The position numbers and the translations under genes are program-made. Below are positions 1-12,941 of a stretch of DNA of 64,000 bases, piece after piece. The notes under the pieces were generated by a model, which was given only the letters and a program-made list of their open reading frames with translations, did not search any database and was not told where the DNA came from. The stretch's first letter is position 1. Every line of letters starts with the position of its first letter. Origin of the DNA: Antedon bifida (taxonomy: Eukaryota > Echinodermata > Crinoidea > Comatulida > Antedonidae); contig OY727096.1 of NCBI GenBank assembly GCA_963402885.1, positions 12,195,820 to 12,259,819 of the forward strand, given 5' to 3'.

Positions 1-253
1 AATCGCATTTGGAGACGTTTTAGACCATTTTGTGATTTTCGAAAAAAGTTGTTAACATAAAAACATCGAAGTGTACAGAATAGCTTCATATCGCATTTGG
101 AGACGTTTTAGACCATTTTGTGATTTTCGAAAAAACTTGTTAACACAAAAACACCAAAGTGTACAGAATAGTTTCAAATCGCATTTGGAGACGTTTTAGA
201 CCATTTTGTGATTTTCGAAAAAACTTTTCACACAAAAACATCAAAGTGTACAG

Positions 254-341
254 AATAGCTTCAAATCGCATTTGGAGACGTTTTAGACCATTTTGCGATT
301 TTCGAAAAAACTTGTTAACATAAAAACATCAAAGTGTACAG
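254..341 (+). repeat. Representative satellite monomer (88 bp)
   Basis: One full unit, counted from AATAGCTTC to the base before the next AATAGCTTC. Within the 88 bp, TTTT tracts occupy about positions 28-31, 38-41 and 46-49. An A6 tract lies at 52-57 and an A5 tract at 69-73. The palindrome TTTTCGAAAA is at 46-55 and TGTTAACA at 60-67. This copy has a private change, TTTTGCGATT instead of TTTTGTGATT. The choice of monomer start is arbitrary. Confidence 0.95.
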
Positions 342-1910
342 AATAGCTTCAAATCGCATTTGGAGACGTTTTAGACCATTTTGTGATTTTCGAAAAAACT
401 TTTTAACACAAAAACACCAAAGTGCTTAGAATAGCTTCAAATCGCATTTGGAGACGTTTTAGACCATTTGGTGATTTTCGAAAAAACTTGTTAACATAAA
501 AACATCAAAGTGTACAGAATAGCTTCAAATCGCATTTGGAGACGTTTTAGACCATTTTGTGATTTTCGAAAAAACTTGTTAACATAAAAACATCAAAGTG
601 TTCAGAATAGCTTGAAATCGCATTTGGAGACGTTTTAGACCATTTTGTGATTTTCGAAAAAACTTTTCACACAAAAACATCAAAGAGCACAAAATAGCTT
701 AATATCGTATTTAAAAACGTTTTAGACCATTTTGAGCATTTCGACAAACATTTTTCACACAAAACATCAAAGTGTACAGAATAGCTTCAAATCGCATTTT
801 GAGACGTTTTAGACCATTTTGTGATTTTCGAAAAAACTTGTTAACATAAAAACACCAAAGTGCTTAGAATAGCTTCAAATCGCATTTGGAGACGTTTTAG
901 ACCATTTTGTGATTTTCGAAAAAACTTGTTAACATAAAAACATCAAAGTGTTCAGAATAGCTTCAAATCGCATTTGGAGACGTTTTAGACCATTTTGTTA
1001 TTTTCGAAAAAACTTAGTTACACAAAAACACCAAAGTGCTTAGAATAGCTTCAAATCGCATTTGGAGACGTTTTAGACCATTTTGTGATTTTCGAAAAAA
1101 GTTGTTAACATAAAAACATCAAAGTGTACAGAATAGCTTCATATCGCATTTGGAGACGTTTTAGACCATTTTGTGATTTTCGAAAAAACTTGTTAACACA
1201 AAAACACCAAAGTGTACAGAATAGTTTCAAATCGCATTTGGAGACGTTTTAGACCATTTTGTGATTTTCGAAAAAACTTTTCACACAAAAACATCAAAGT
1301 GTACAGAATAGCTTCAAATCGCATTTTGAGACGTTTTAGACCATTATGTGATTTTCGAAAAAACTTGTTAACATAAAAACATCAAAGTGTTCAGAATAGC
1401 TTCAAATCGCATTTGGAGACGTTTTAGACCATTTTGTTATTTTCGAAAAAACTTAGTTACACAAAAACACCAAAGTGCTTAGAATAGCTTCAAATCGCAT
1501 TTGGAGACGTTTTAGACCATTTTGTGATTTTCGAAAAAAGTTGTTAACATAAAAACATCAAAGTGTACAGAATAGCTTCATATCGCATTTGGAGACGTTT
1601 TAGACCATTTTGTGATTTTCGAAAAAACTTGTTAACACAAAAACACCAAAGTGTACAGAATAGTTTCAAATCGCATTTGGAGACGTTTTAGACCATTTTG
1701 TGATTTTCGAAAAAACTTTTCACACAAAAACATCAAAGTGTACAGAATAGCTTCAAATCGCATTTGGAGACGTTTTAGACCATTTTGTGATTTTCGAAAA
1801 AACTTGTTAACATAAAAACATCAAAGTGTACAGAATAGCTTCAAATCGCATTTGGAGACGTTTTAGACCATTTTGTGATTTTCGAAAAAACTTTTCACAC
1901 AAAAACATCA

Positions 1911-1945
1911 AAGAGCACAAAATAGCTTAGAATAGCTTCAAATCG
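1911..1945 (+). repeat. Recombinant monomer junction (GCACAAAATAGCTTAGAATAGC)
   Basis: After GAGCACAAAATAGCTT the array normally enters the diverged monomer (AATATCG). Here it jumps to AGAATAGCTTCAAATCGC, so the diverged monomer and its neighbours are skipped and ten bases (AGAATAGCTT) are nearly repeated. The identical junction occurs many times, for example near 5,787, 7,205, 8,790, 16,258, 19,830, 21,683, 37,080, 38,490, 39,900, 41,140, 44,420, 47,690, 50,345, 56,665, 58,870 and 61,595. It marks a shortened higher-order unit that has itself been amplified. Confidence 0.9.
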
Positions 1946-2775
1946 CATTTGGAGACGTTTTAGACCATTTTGTTATTTTCGAAAAAACTTAGTTACACAA
2001 AAACACCAAAGTGCTTAGAATAGCTTCAAATCGCATTTGGAGACGTTTTAGACCATTTTGTGATTTTCGAAAAAAGTTGTTAACATAAAAACATCAAAGT
2101 GTACAGAATAGCTTCATATCGCATTTGGAGACGTTTTAGACCATTTTGTGATTTTCGAAAAAACTTGTTAACACAAAAACACCAAAGTGTACAGAATAGT
2201 TTCAAATCGCATTTGGAGACGTTTTAGACCATTTTGTGATTTTCGAAAAAACTTTTCACACAAAAACATCAAAGTGTACAGAATAGCTTCAAATCGCATT
2301 TGGAGACGTTTTAGACCATTTTTTGATTTTCGAAAAAACTTGTTAACATAAAAACATCAAAGTGTACAGAATAGCTTCAAATCGCATTTGGAGACGTTTT
2401 AGACCATTTTGTGATTTTCGAAAAAACTTTTTAACACAAAAACATCAAAGAGCACAAAATAGCTTAATATCGTATTTAAAAACGTTATAGACCATTTTGA
2501 GCATTTCGACAAAAATTTTTTACACAAAACATCAAAGTGTACAGAATAGCTTCAAATCGCATTTGGAGACGTTTCAGACCATTTTGTGATTTTCGAAAAA
2601 ACTTGTTAACATAAAAACACCAAAGTGTTTAGAATAGCTTCAAATCGCATTTGGAGACGTTTTAGACCATTTTGTGATTTTCGAAAAAACTTGTTCACAT
2701 AAAAACATCAAAGTGTACAGAATAGCTTCAAATCGCATTTGGAGACGTTTTAGACCATTTTGTGATTTTCGAAAA

Positions 2776-2807
2776 AACTTTTCACACATCAAACTTTTCA
2801 CACATCA
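2776..2807 (+). repeat. Doubled 16-bp motif inside a monomer (10 copies in window)
   Basis: AACTTTTCACACATCA is present twice in immediate succession just before CAAAGAGCAC or AAGAGCAC. The same scar is found at 9,649, 16,591, 34,574, 43,494, 46,769, 49,077, 52,610, 62,356 and 63,778. At 18,004 the motif is single but still has the ACATCAAAG form without the AAAAACATC stretch. All copies precede the diverged monomer class, so one slippage event has been spread by amplification. Confidence 0.92.
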
Positions 2808-4217
2808 AAGAGCACAAAATAGCTTAATATCGTATTTAAAAACGTTTTAGACCATTTTGAGCATTTCGACAAAAATTTTTCACACAAAACATCAAAGTGT
2901 ACAGAATAGCTTCAAATCGCATTTGGAGACGTTTTAGACCATTTTGTGATTTTCGAAAAAACTTTTTAACACAAAAACACCAAAGTGCTTAGAATAGCTC
3001 CAAATCGCATTTGGAGACGTTTTAGACCATTTGGTGATTTTCGAAAAAAATTGTTCACATAAAAACATCAAAGTGTACAGAATAGCTTCAAATCGCATTT
3101 GGAGACGTTTTAGACCATTTTGTGATTTTCGAAAAAACTTGTTAAAATAAAAACATCAAAGTGTTCAGAATAGCTTGAAATCGCATTTGGAGACGTTTTA
3201 GACCATTTTGTGATTTTCGAAAAAACTTTCCACACAAAAACATCAAAGAGCACAAAATAGCTTAATATCGTATTTAAAAACGTTTTAGACCATTTTGAGC
3301 ATTTCGAAAAAAATTTTTCACACAAAACATCAAAGTGTACAGAATAGCTTCAAATCGCATTTTGAGACGTTTTAGACCATTTTGTGATTTTCGAAAAAAC
3401 TTGTTAACATAAAAACACCAAAGTGCTTAGAATAGCTTCAAATCGCATTTGGAGACGTTTTAGACCATTTTGTGATTTTCGAAAAAACTTGTGAACATAA
3501 AAACATCAAAGTGTTCAGAATAGCTTCAAATCGCATTTGGAGATGTTTTAGACCATTTTGTTATTTTCGAAAAAACTTAGTTACACAAAAACACCAAAGT
3601 GCTTAGAATAGCTTCAAATCGCATTTGGAGGCGTTTTAGACCATTTTGTGATTTTCGAAAAAAGTTAACATAAAAACATCAAAGTGTACAGAATAGCTTC
3701 ATATCGCATTTGGAGACGTTTTAGACCATTTTGTGATTTTCGAAAAAACTTGTTAACACAAAAACACCAAAGTGTACAGAATAGTTTCAAATCGCATTTG
3801 GAGACGTTTTAGACCATTTTGTGATTTTCGAAAAAACTTTTCACACAAAAACATCAAAGTGTACAGAATAGCTTCAAATCGCATTTGGAGACGTTTTAGA
3901 CCATTTTGTGATTTTCGAAAAAACTTGTTAACATAAAAACATCAAAGTGTATAGAATAGCTTCAAATCGCATTTGGAGACGTTTTAGACCATTTTGTGAT
4001 TTTCGAAAAAACGTTTTAACACAATAACACCAAAGTGCTTAGAATAGCTTCAAATCGCATTTGGAGACGTTTTAGACCATTTGGTGATTTTCGAAAAAAC
4101 TTGTTAACATAAAAACATCAAAGTGTACAGAATAGCTTCAAATCGCATTTGGAGACGTTTTAGACCATTTTGTGATTTTCGAAAAAACTTTTCACACAAA
4201 AACATCAAAGAGCACAA

Positions 4218-4304
4218 AATAGCTTAATATCGTATTTAAAAACGTTTTAGACCATTTTGAGCATTTCGACAAAAATTTTTCACACAAAACATCAAAGTGT
4301 ACAG
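4218..4304 (+). repeat. Diverged monomer class (TCGTATTTAAAAACG type)
   Basis: This 87-bp unit still aligns with the common monomer but carries a block of shared differences: TTAATATCGTATTT replaces TTCAAATCGCATTT, AAAAACG replaces GGAGACG, and GAGCATTTCGACAAAAA replaces GTGATTTTCGAAAAAAC. It also has ACAAAACATC in place of ACAAAAACATC. It lacks the TTCGAA palindrome core. It follows a monomer ending in CAAAGAGCACAAAATAGC. The same class recurs roughly once per higher-order unit (for example near 700, 2,470, 5,025, 8,030, 22,500 and 61,000). A sub-variant reads GAGGATTTCG and ATTATTCACACC (for example near 6,195, 42,335, 51,285 and 62,450). Confidence 0.93.
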
Positions 4305-7300
4305 AATAGCTTCAAATCGCATTTTGAGACGTTTTAGACCATTTTGTGATTTTCGAAAAAACTTGTTAACATAAAAACACCAAAGTGCTTAGAATAGCTT
4401 CAAATCGCATTTGGAGACGTTTTAGACCATTTTGTGATTTTCGAAAAAACTTGTTAACATAAAAACATCAAAGTGTTCAGAATAGCTTCAAATCGCATTT
4501 GGAGACGTTTTAGACCATTTTGTTATTTTCGAAAAAACTTAGTTACACAAAAACACCAAAGTGCTTAGAATAGCTTCAAATCGCATTTGGAGACGTTTTA
4601 GACCATTTTGTGATTTTCGAAAAAAGTTGTTAACATAAAAACATCAAAGTGTACAGAATAGCTTCATATCGCATTTGGAGACGTTTTAGACCATTTTGTG
4701 ATTTTCGAAAAAACTTGTTAACACAAAAACACCAAAGTGTACAGAATAGTTTCAAATCGCATTTGGAGACGTTTTAGACCATTTTGTGATTTTCGAAAAA
4801 ACTTTTCACACAAAAACATCAAAGTGTACAGAATAGCTTCAAATCGCATTTGGAGACGTTTTAGACCATTTTGTGATTTTCGAAAAAACTTGTTAACATA
4901 AAAACATCAAAGTGTACAGAATAGCTTCAAATCGCATTTGGAGACGTTTTAGACCATTTTGTGATTTTCGAAAAAACTTTTCACACAAAAACATCAAAGA
5001 GCACAAAATAGCTTAATATCGTATTTAAAAACGTTTTAGACCATTTTGAGCATTTCGACAAAAATTTTTCACACAAAACATCAAAGTGTACAGAATAGCT
5101 TCAAATCGCATTTTGAGACGTTTTAGACCATTTTGTGATTTTCGAAAAAACTTGTTAACATAAAAACACCAAAGTGCTTAGAATAGCTTCAAATCGCATT
5201 TGGAGACGTTTTAGACCATTTTGTGATTTTCGAAAAAACTTGTTAACATAAAAACATCAAAGTGTTCAGAATAGCTTCAAATCGCATTTGGAGACGTTTT
5301 AGACCATTTTGTTATTTTCGAAAAAACTTAGTTACACAAAAACACCAAAGTGCTTAGAATAGCTTCAAATCGCATTTGGAGACGTTTTAGACCATTTTGT
5401 GATTTTCGAAAAAAGTTGTTAACATAAAAACATCAAAGTGTACAGAATAGCTTCATATCGCATTTGGAGACGTTTTAGACCATTTTGTGATTTTCGAAAA
5501 AACTTGTTAACACAAAAACACCAAAGTGTACAGAATAGTTTCAAATCGCATTTGGAGACGTTTTAGACCATTTTGTGATTTTCGAAAAAACTTTTCACAC
5601 AAAAACATCAAAGTGTACAGAATAGCTTCAAATCGCATTTGGAGACGTTTTAGACCATTTTGTGATTTTCGAAAAAACTTGTTAACATAAAAACATCAAA
5701 GTGTACAGAATAGCTTCAAATCGCATTTGGAGACGTTTTAGACCATTTTGTGATTTTCGAAAAAACTTTCCACACAAAAACATCAAAGAGCACAAAATAG
5801 CTTAGAATAGCTTCAAATCGCATTTGGAGACGTTTTAGACCATATTGTTATTTTCGAAAAAACTTAGTTACACAAAAACACCAAAGTGCTTAGAATAGCT
5901 TCAAATCGCATTTGGAGACGTTTTAGACCATTTTGTGATTTTCGAAAAAAGTTGTTAACATAAAAACATCAAAGTGTACAGAATAGCTTCATATCGCATT
6001 TGGAGACGTTTTAGACCATTTTGTGATTTTCGAAAAAACTTGTTAACACAAAAACACCAAAGTGTACAGAATAGCTTCAAATCGCATTTGGAGACGTTTT
6101 AGACCATTTTGTGATTTTCGAAAAAACTTTTCACACAAAAACATCAAAGAGCACAAAATAGCTTAATATCGTATTTAAAAACGTTTTAGACCATTTTGAG
6201 GATTTCGACAAAAATTATTCACACCAAACATCAAAGTGTACAGAATAGCTTCAAATCGCATTTGGAGACGTTTTAGACCATTTTGTGATTTTCGAAAAAA
6301 CTTTTTAACACAAAAACACCAAAGTGCTTAGAATAGCTTCAAATCGCATTTGGAGACGTTTTAGACCATTTGGTGATTTTCGAAAAAACTTGTTAACATA
6401 AAAACATCAAAGTGTACAGAATAGCTTCAAATCGCATTTGGAGACGTTTTAGACCATTTTGTGATTTTCGAAAAAACTTGTTAACATAAAAACATCAAAG
6501 TGTTCAGAATAGCTTGAAATCGCATTTGGAGACGTTTTAGACCATTTTGTGATTTTCGAAAAAACTTTTCACACAAAAACATCAAAGAGCACAAAATAGC
6601 TTAATATCCTATTTAAAACCGTTTTAGACCATTTTGAGCATTTCGACAAAAATTTTTCACACAAAACATCAAAGTGTACAGAATAGCTTCAAATCGCATT
6701 TTGAGACGTTTTAGACCATTTTGTTATTTTCGAAAAAACTTAGTTACACAAAAACACCAAAGTGCTTAGAATAGCTTCAAATCGCATTTGGAGACGTTTT
6801 AGACCATTTTGTGATTTTCGAAAAAAGTTGTTAACATAAAAACATCAAAGTGTACAGAATAGCTTCATATCGCATTTGGAGACGTTTTAGACCATTTTGT
6901 GATTTTCGAAAAAACTTGTTAACACAAAAACACCAAAGTGTACAGAATAGTTTCAAATCGCATTTGGAGACGTTTTAGACCATTTTGTGATTTTCGAAAA
7001 AACTTTTCACACAAAAACATCAAAGTGTACAGAATAGCTTCAAATCGCATTTGGAGACGTTTTAGACCATTTTGTGATTTTCGAAAAAACTTGTTAACAT
7101 AAAAACATCAAAGTGTACAGAATAGCTTCAAATCGCATTTGGAGACGTTTTAGACCATTTTGTGATTTTCGAAAAAACTTTTCACACAAAAACATCAAAG
7201 AGCACAAAATAGCTTAGAATAGCTTCAAATCGCATTTGGAGACGTTTTAGACCATTTTGTTATTTTCGAAAAAACTTAGTTACACAAAAACACCAAAGTG

Positions 7301-8215
7301 CTTAGAATAGCTTCAAATCGCATTTGGAGACGTTTTAGACCATTTTGTGATTTTCGAAAAAAGTTGTTAACATAAAAACATCAAAGTGTACAGAATAGCT
7401 TCATATCGCATTTGGAGACGTTTTAGACCATTTTGTGATTTTCGAAAAAACTTGTTAACACAAAAACACCAAAGTGTACTGAATAGTTTCAAATCGCATT
7501 TGGAGACGTTTTAGACCATTTTGTGATTTTCGAAAAAACTTTTCACACAAAAACATCAAAGTGTACAGAATAGCTTCAAATCGCATTTGGAGACGTTTTA
7601 GACTATTTTGTGATTTTCGAAAAAACTTGTTAACATAAAAACATCAAAGTGTACAGAATAGCTTCAAATCGCATTTGGAGACGTTTTAGACCATTTTGTG
7701 ATTTTCGAAAAAACTTTTTAACACAAAAACACCAAAGTGCTTAGAATAGCTTCAAATCGCATTTGGAGACGTTTTAGACCATTTGGTGATTTTCGAAAAA
7801 ACTTGTTAACATAAAAACATCAAAGTGTACAGAATAGCTTCAAATCGCATTTGGAGACGTTTTAGACCATTTTGTGATTTTCGAAAAAACTTGTTAACAT
7901 AAAAACATCAAAGTGTTCAGAATAGCTTGAAATCGCATTTGGAGACGTTTTAGACCATTTTGTGATTTTCGAAAAAACTTTTCACACAAAAACATCAAAG
8001 AGCACAAAATAGCTTAATATCGTATTTAAAAACGTTTTAGACCATTTTGAGCATTTCGACAAAAATTTTTCACACAAAACATCAAAGTGTACAGAATAGC
8101 TTCAAATCGCATTTTGAGACGTTTTAGACCATTTTGTGATTTTCGAAAAAACTTGTTAACATAAAAACACCAAAGTGCTTAGAATAGCTTCAAATCGCAT
8201 TTGGAGACGTTTTAG

Positions 8216-11055
8216 ACCATTTTGTGATTTTCGAAAAAACTTGTTAACATAAAAACATCAAAGTGTTCAGAATAGCTTCAAATCGCATTTGGAGACGTTT
8301 TAGACCATTTTGTTATTTTCGAAAAAACTTAGTTACACAAAAACACCAAAGTGCTTAGAATAGCTTCAAATCGCATTTGGAGACGTTTTAGACCATTTTG
8401 TGATTTTCGAAAAAAATTGTTAACATAAAAACATCAAAGTGTACAGAATAGCTTCATATCGCATTTGGAGACGTTTTAGACCATTTTGTGATTTTCGAAA
8501 AAACTTGTTAACACAAAAACACCAAAGTGTACAGAATAGTTTCAAATCGCATTTGGAGACGTTTTAGACCATTTTGTGATTTTCGAAAAAACTTTTCACA
8601 CAAAAACATCAAAGTGTACAGAATAGCTTCAAATCGCATTTGGAGACGTTTTAGACCATTTTGTGATTTTCGAAAAAACTTAACATAAAAACATCAAAGT
8701 GTACAGAATAGCTTCAAATCGCATTTGGAGACGTTTTAGACCATTTTGTGATTTTCGAAAAAACTTTTCACACAAAAACATCAAAGAGCACAAAATAGCT
8801 TAGAATAGCTTCAAATCGCATTTGGAGACGTTTTAGACCATTTTGTTATTTTCGAAAAAACTTAGTTACACAAAAACACCAAAGTGCTTAGAATAGCTTC
8901 AAATCGCATTTGGAGAAGTTTTAGACCATTTTGTGATTTTCGAAAAAAGTTGTTAACATAAAAACATCAAAGTGTACAGAATAGCTTCATATCGCATTTG
9001 GAGACGTTTTAGACCATTTTGTGATTTTCGAAAAAACTTGTTAACACAAAAACACCAAAGTGTACAGAATAGTTTCAAATCGCATTTGGAGACGTTTTAG
9101 ACCATTTTGTGATTTTCGAAAAAACTTTTCACACAAAAACATCAAAGTGTACAGAATAGCTTCAAATCGCATTTGGAGACGTTTTAGACCATTTTGTGAT
9201 TTTCGAAAAAACTTGTTAACATAAAAACATCAAAGTGTACAGAATAGCTTCAAATCGCATTTGGAGACGTTTTAGACCATTTTGTGATTTTCGAAAAAAC
9301 TTTTTAACACAAAAACATCAAAGAGCACAAAATAGCTTAATATCGTATTTAAAAACGTTTTAGACCATTTTGAGCATTTCGACAACAATTTTTTACACAA
9401 AACATCAAAGTGTACAGAATAGCTTCAAATCGCATTTGGAGACGTTTCAGACCATTTTGTGATTTTCGAAAAAACTTGTTAACATAAAAACACCAAAGTG
9501 TTTAGAATAGCTTCAAATCGCATTTGGAGACGTTTTAGACCATTTTGTGATTTTCGAAAAAACTTGTTCACATAAAAACATCAAAGTGTACAGAATAGCT
9601 TCAAATCGCATTTGGAGACGTTTTAGACCATTTTGTGATTTTCGAAAAAACTTTTCACACATCAAACTTTTCACACATCAAAGAGCACAAAATAGCTTAA
9701 TATCGTATTTAAAAACGTTTTAGACCATTTTGAGCATTTCGACAAAAAATTTTCACACAAAACATCAAAGTGTACAGAATAGCTTCAAATCGCATTTGGA
9801 GACGTTTTAGACCATTTTGTGATTTTCGAAAAAACTTTTTAACACAAAAACACCAAAGTGCTTAGAATAGCTCCAAATCGCATTTGGAGACGTTTTAGAC
9901 CATTTGGTGATTTTCGAAAAAAATTGTTCACATAAAAACATCAAAGTGTACAGAATAGCTTCAAATCGCATTTGGAGACGTTTTAGACCATTTTGTGATT
10001 TTCGAAAAAACTTGTTAAAATAAAAACATCAAAGTGTTCAGAATAGCTTGAAATCGCATTTGGAGACGTTTTAGACCATTTTGTGATTTTCGAAAAAACT
10101 TTTCACACAAAAACATCAAAGAGCACAAAATAGCTTAATATCGTATTTAAAAACGTTTTAGACCATTTTGAGCATTTCGACAAAAATTTTTCACACAAAA
10201 CATCAAAGTGTACAGAATAGCTTCAAATCGCATTTTGAGACGTTTTAGACCATTTTGTGATTTTCGAAAAAAATTGTTAACATAAAAACACCAAAGTGCT
10301 TAGAATAGCTTCAAATCGCATTTGGAGACGTTTTAGACCATTTTGTGATTTTCGAAAAAACTTGTTAACATAAAAACATCAAAGTGTTCAGAATAGCTTC
10401 AAATCGCATTTGGAGACGTTTTAGACCATTTTGTTATTTTCGAAAAAACTTAGTTACACAAAAACACCAAAGTGCTTAGAATAGCTTCAAATCGCATTTG
10501 GAGACGTTTTAGACCATTTTGTGATTTTCGAAAAAAGTTAACATAAAAACATCAAAGTGTACAGAATAGCTTCATATCGCATTTGGAGACGTTTTAGACC
10601 ATTTTGTGATTTTCGAAAAAACTTGTTAACACAAAAACACCAAAGTGTACAGAATAGTTTCAAATCGCATTTGGAGACGTTTTAGACCATATTGTGATTT
10701 TCGAAAAAACTTTTCACACAAAAACATCAAAGTGTACAGAATAGCTTCAAATCGCATTTGGAGACGTTTTAGACCATTTTGTGATTTTCGAAAAAACTTG
10801 TTAACATAAAAACATCAAAGTGTATAGAATAGCTTCAAATCGCATTTGGAGACGTTTTAGACCATTTTGTGATTTTCGAAAAAACTTTTTAACACAAAAA
10901 CACCAAAGTGCTTAGAATAGCTTCAAATCGCATTTGGAGACGTTTTAGACCATTTGGTGATTTTCGAAAAAACTTGTTAACATAAAAACATCAAAGTGTA
11001 CAGAATAGCTTCAAATCGCATTTGGAGACGTTTTAGACCATTTTGTGATTTTCGA
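8216..11055 (+). repeat. Segmental copy, 6,873-bp offset pair (second copy)
   Basis: This is the partner of the segment at about 1,340-4,180. A three-base deletion giving CTTAACATAAA near 8,684 changes the offset from 6,876 to 6,873 bp. Part of the same block, with the doubled AACTTTTCACACATCA motif and GTTAAAATAAA, occurs a third time near 48,930-49,960 (markers at 49,077 and 49,442). Confidence 0.8.
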
Positions 11056-12941
11056 AAAAACTTAGTTACACAAAAACACCAAAGTGCTTAGAATAGCTTC
11101 AAATCGCATTTGGAGACGTTTTAGACCATTTTGTGATTTTCGAAAAAAGTTAACATAAAAACATCAAAGTGTACAGAATAGCTTCATATCGCATTTGGAG
11201 ACGTTTTAGACCATTTTGTGATTTTCGAAAAAACTTGTTAACACAAAAACACCAAAGTGTACAGAATAGTTTCAAATCGCATTTGGAGACGTTTTAGACC
11301 ATTTTGTGATTTTCGAAAAAACTTTTCACACAAAAACATCAAAGTGTACAGAATAGCTTCAAATCGCATTTGGAGACGTTTTAGACCATTTTGTGATTTT
11401 CGAAAAAACTTGTTAACATAAAAACATCAAAGTGTATAGAATAGCTTCAAATCGCATTTGGAGACGTTTTAGACCATTTTGTGATTTTCGAAAAAACTTT
11501 TTAACACAAAAACACCAAAGTGCTTAGAATAGCTTCAAATCGCATTTGGAGACGTTTTAGACCATTTGGTGATTTTCGAAAAAACTTGTTAACATAAAAA
11601 CATCAAAGTGTACAGAATAGCTTCAAATCGCATTTGGAGACGTTTTAGACCATTTTGTGATTTTCGAAAAAACTTGTTAACATAAAAACATCAAAGTGTT
11701 CAGAATAGCTTGAAATCGCATTTGGAGACGTTTTAGACCATTTTGTGATTTTCGAAAAAACTTTTCACACAAAAACATCAAAGAGCACAAAATAGCTTAA
11801 TATCGTATTTAAAACCGTTTTAGACCATTTTGAGCATTTCGACAAAAATTTTTCACACAAAACATCAAAGTGTACAGAATAGCTTCAAATCGCATTTGTA
11901 GACGTTTTAGACCATTTTGTGATTTTCGAAAAAACTTGTTAACATAAAAACACCAAAGTGCTTAGAATAGCTTCAAATCGCATTTGGAGACGTTTTAGAC
12001 CATTTTGTGATTTTCGAAAAAACTTGTTAACATAAAAACATCAAAGTGTTCAGAATAGCTTCAAATCGCATTTGGAGACGTTTTAGACCATTTTGTTATT
12101 TTCGAAAAAACTTAGTTACACAAAAACACCAAAGTGCTTAGAATAGCTTCAAATCGCATTTGGAGACGTTTTAGACCATTTTGTGATTTTCGAAAAAAGT
12201 TGTTAACATAAAAACATCAAAGTGTACAGAATAGCTTCATATCGCATTTGGAGACGTTTTAGACCATTTTGTGATTTTCGAAAAAACTTGTTAACACAAA
12301 AACACCAAAGTGTACAGAATAGTTTCAAATCGCATTTGGAGACGTTTTAGACCATTTTGTGATTTTCGAAAAAACTTTTCACACAAAAACATCAAAGTGT
12401 ACAGAATAGCTTCAAATCGCATTTGGAGACGTTTTAGACCATTTTGTGATTTTCGAAAAAACTTGTTAACATAAAAACATCAAAGTGTATAGAATAGCTT
12501 CAAATCGCATTTGGAGACGTTTTAGACCATTTTGTGATTTTCGAAAAAACTTTTTAACACAAAAACACCAAAGTGCTTAGAATAGCTTCAAATCGCATTT
12601 GGAGACGTTTTAGACCATTTGGTGATTTTCGAAAAAACTTGTTAACATAAAAACATCAAAGTGTACAGAATAGCTTCAAATCGCATTTGGAGACGTTTTA
12701 GACCATTTTGTGATTTTCGAAAAAACTTGTTAACATAAAAACATCAAAGTGTTCAGAATAGCTTGAAATCGCATTTGGAGACGTTTTAGACCATTTTGTG
12801 ATTTTCGAAAAAACTTTTCACACAAAAACATCAAAGAGCACAAAATAGCTTAATATCGTATTTAAAACCGTTTTAGACCATTTTGAGCATTTCGACAAAA
12901 ATTTTTCACACAAAACATCAAAGTGTACAGAATAGCTTCAA
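10576..12941 (+). repeat. 2,366-bp tandem segment, copy 1
   Basis: Markers repeat with an offset of 2,366 bp: AAAGTTAACAT at 11,149 and 13,515, AAAACCG at 11,811 and 14,177, and TTTGTAGACG at 11,895 and 14,261. A hybrid monomer at about 11,041-11,075 joins TTTTGTGATTTT to CTTAGTTACAC and is reproduced in the next copy. The left limit is set by a base difference (TTCATATCGC against TTCAAATCGC) near 10,574 and 12,940. Confidence 0.8.
11811..12863 (+). repeat. Basic higher-order unit, about 12 monomers (1,053 bp)
   Basis: The period is measured between successive AAAACCG markers in the diverged monomer class, at 11,811 and 12,864. The order of classes inside the unit is: diverged monomer, TAACATAAAAACACC monomer, GTGTTCAG monomer, TTTTGTTATTTT/CTTAGTTACAC monomer, GTTGTTAAC/TTCATATCGC monomer, TAACACAAAAACACC/TAGTTTC monomer, TTTTCACAC monomer, two TAACAT/CTTTTTAACAC monomers, a TTTGGTGATT monomer, then GTGTTCAGAATAGCTTG. 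Neighbouring copies of the same marker lie 1,313 bp (12,864 to 14,177) and 1,316 bp (14,177 to 15,493) apart. The basic unit is therefore often lengthened by about three monomers. Confidence 0.88.

Larger units (their letters stand above)
1340..4180 (+). repeat. Segmental copy, 6,873-bp offset pair (first copy)
   Basis: Rare variants in this stretch recur exactly 6,873 bp downstream. The doubled AACTTTTCACACATCA motif is at 2,776 and 9,649, TTGTTCACAT after an A7 tract at 3,051 and 9,924, GTTAAAATAAA at 3,141 and 10,014, and the three-base-shorter AAAGTTAACAT at 3,664 and 10,537. The pairing ends near 4,180, where the partner switches to CTTAGTTACAC. The outer edges are approximate because the satellite itself is similar everywhere. 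Confidence 0.8.

Noticed and set aside
254..341. Possible CENP-B box around TTTTCGAAAAAAC
   Set aside because: The TTCG core is present, but the CGGG half of the known 17-bp box is missing in all monomer classes I read.
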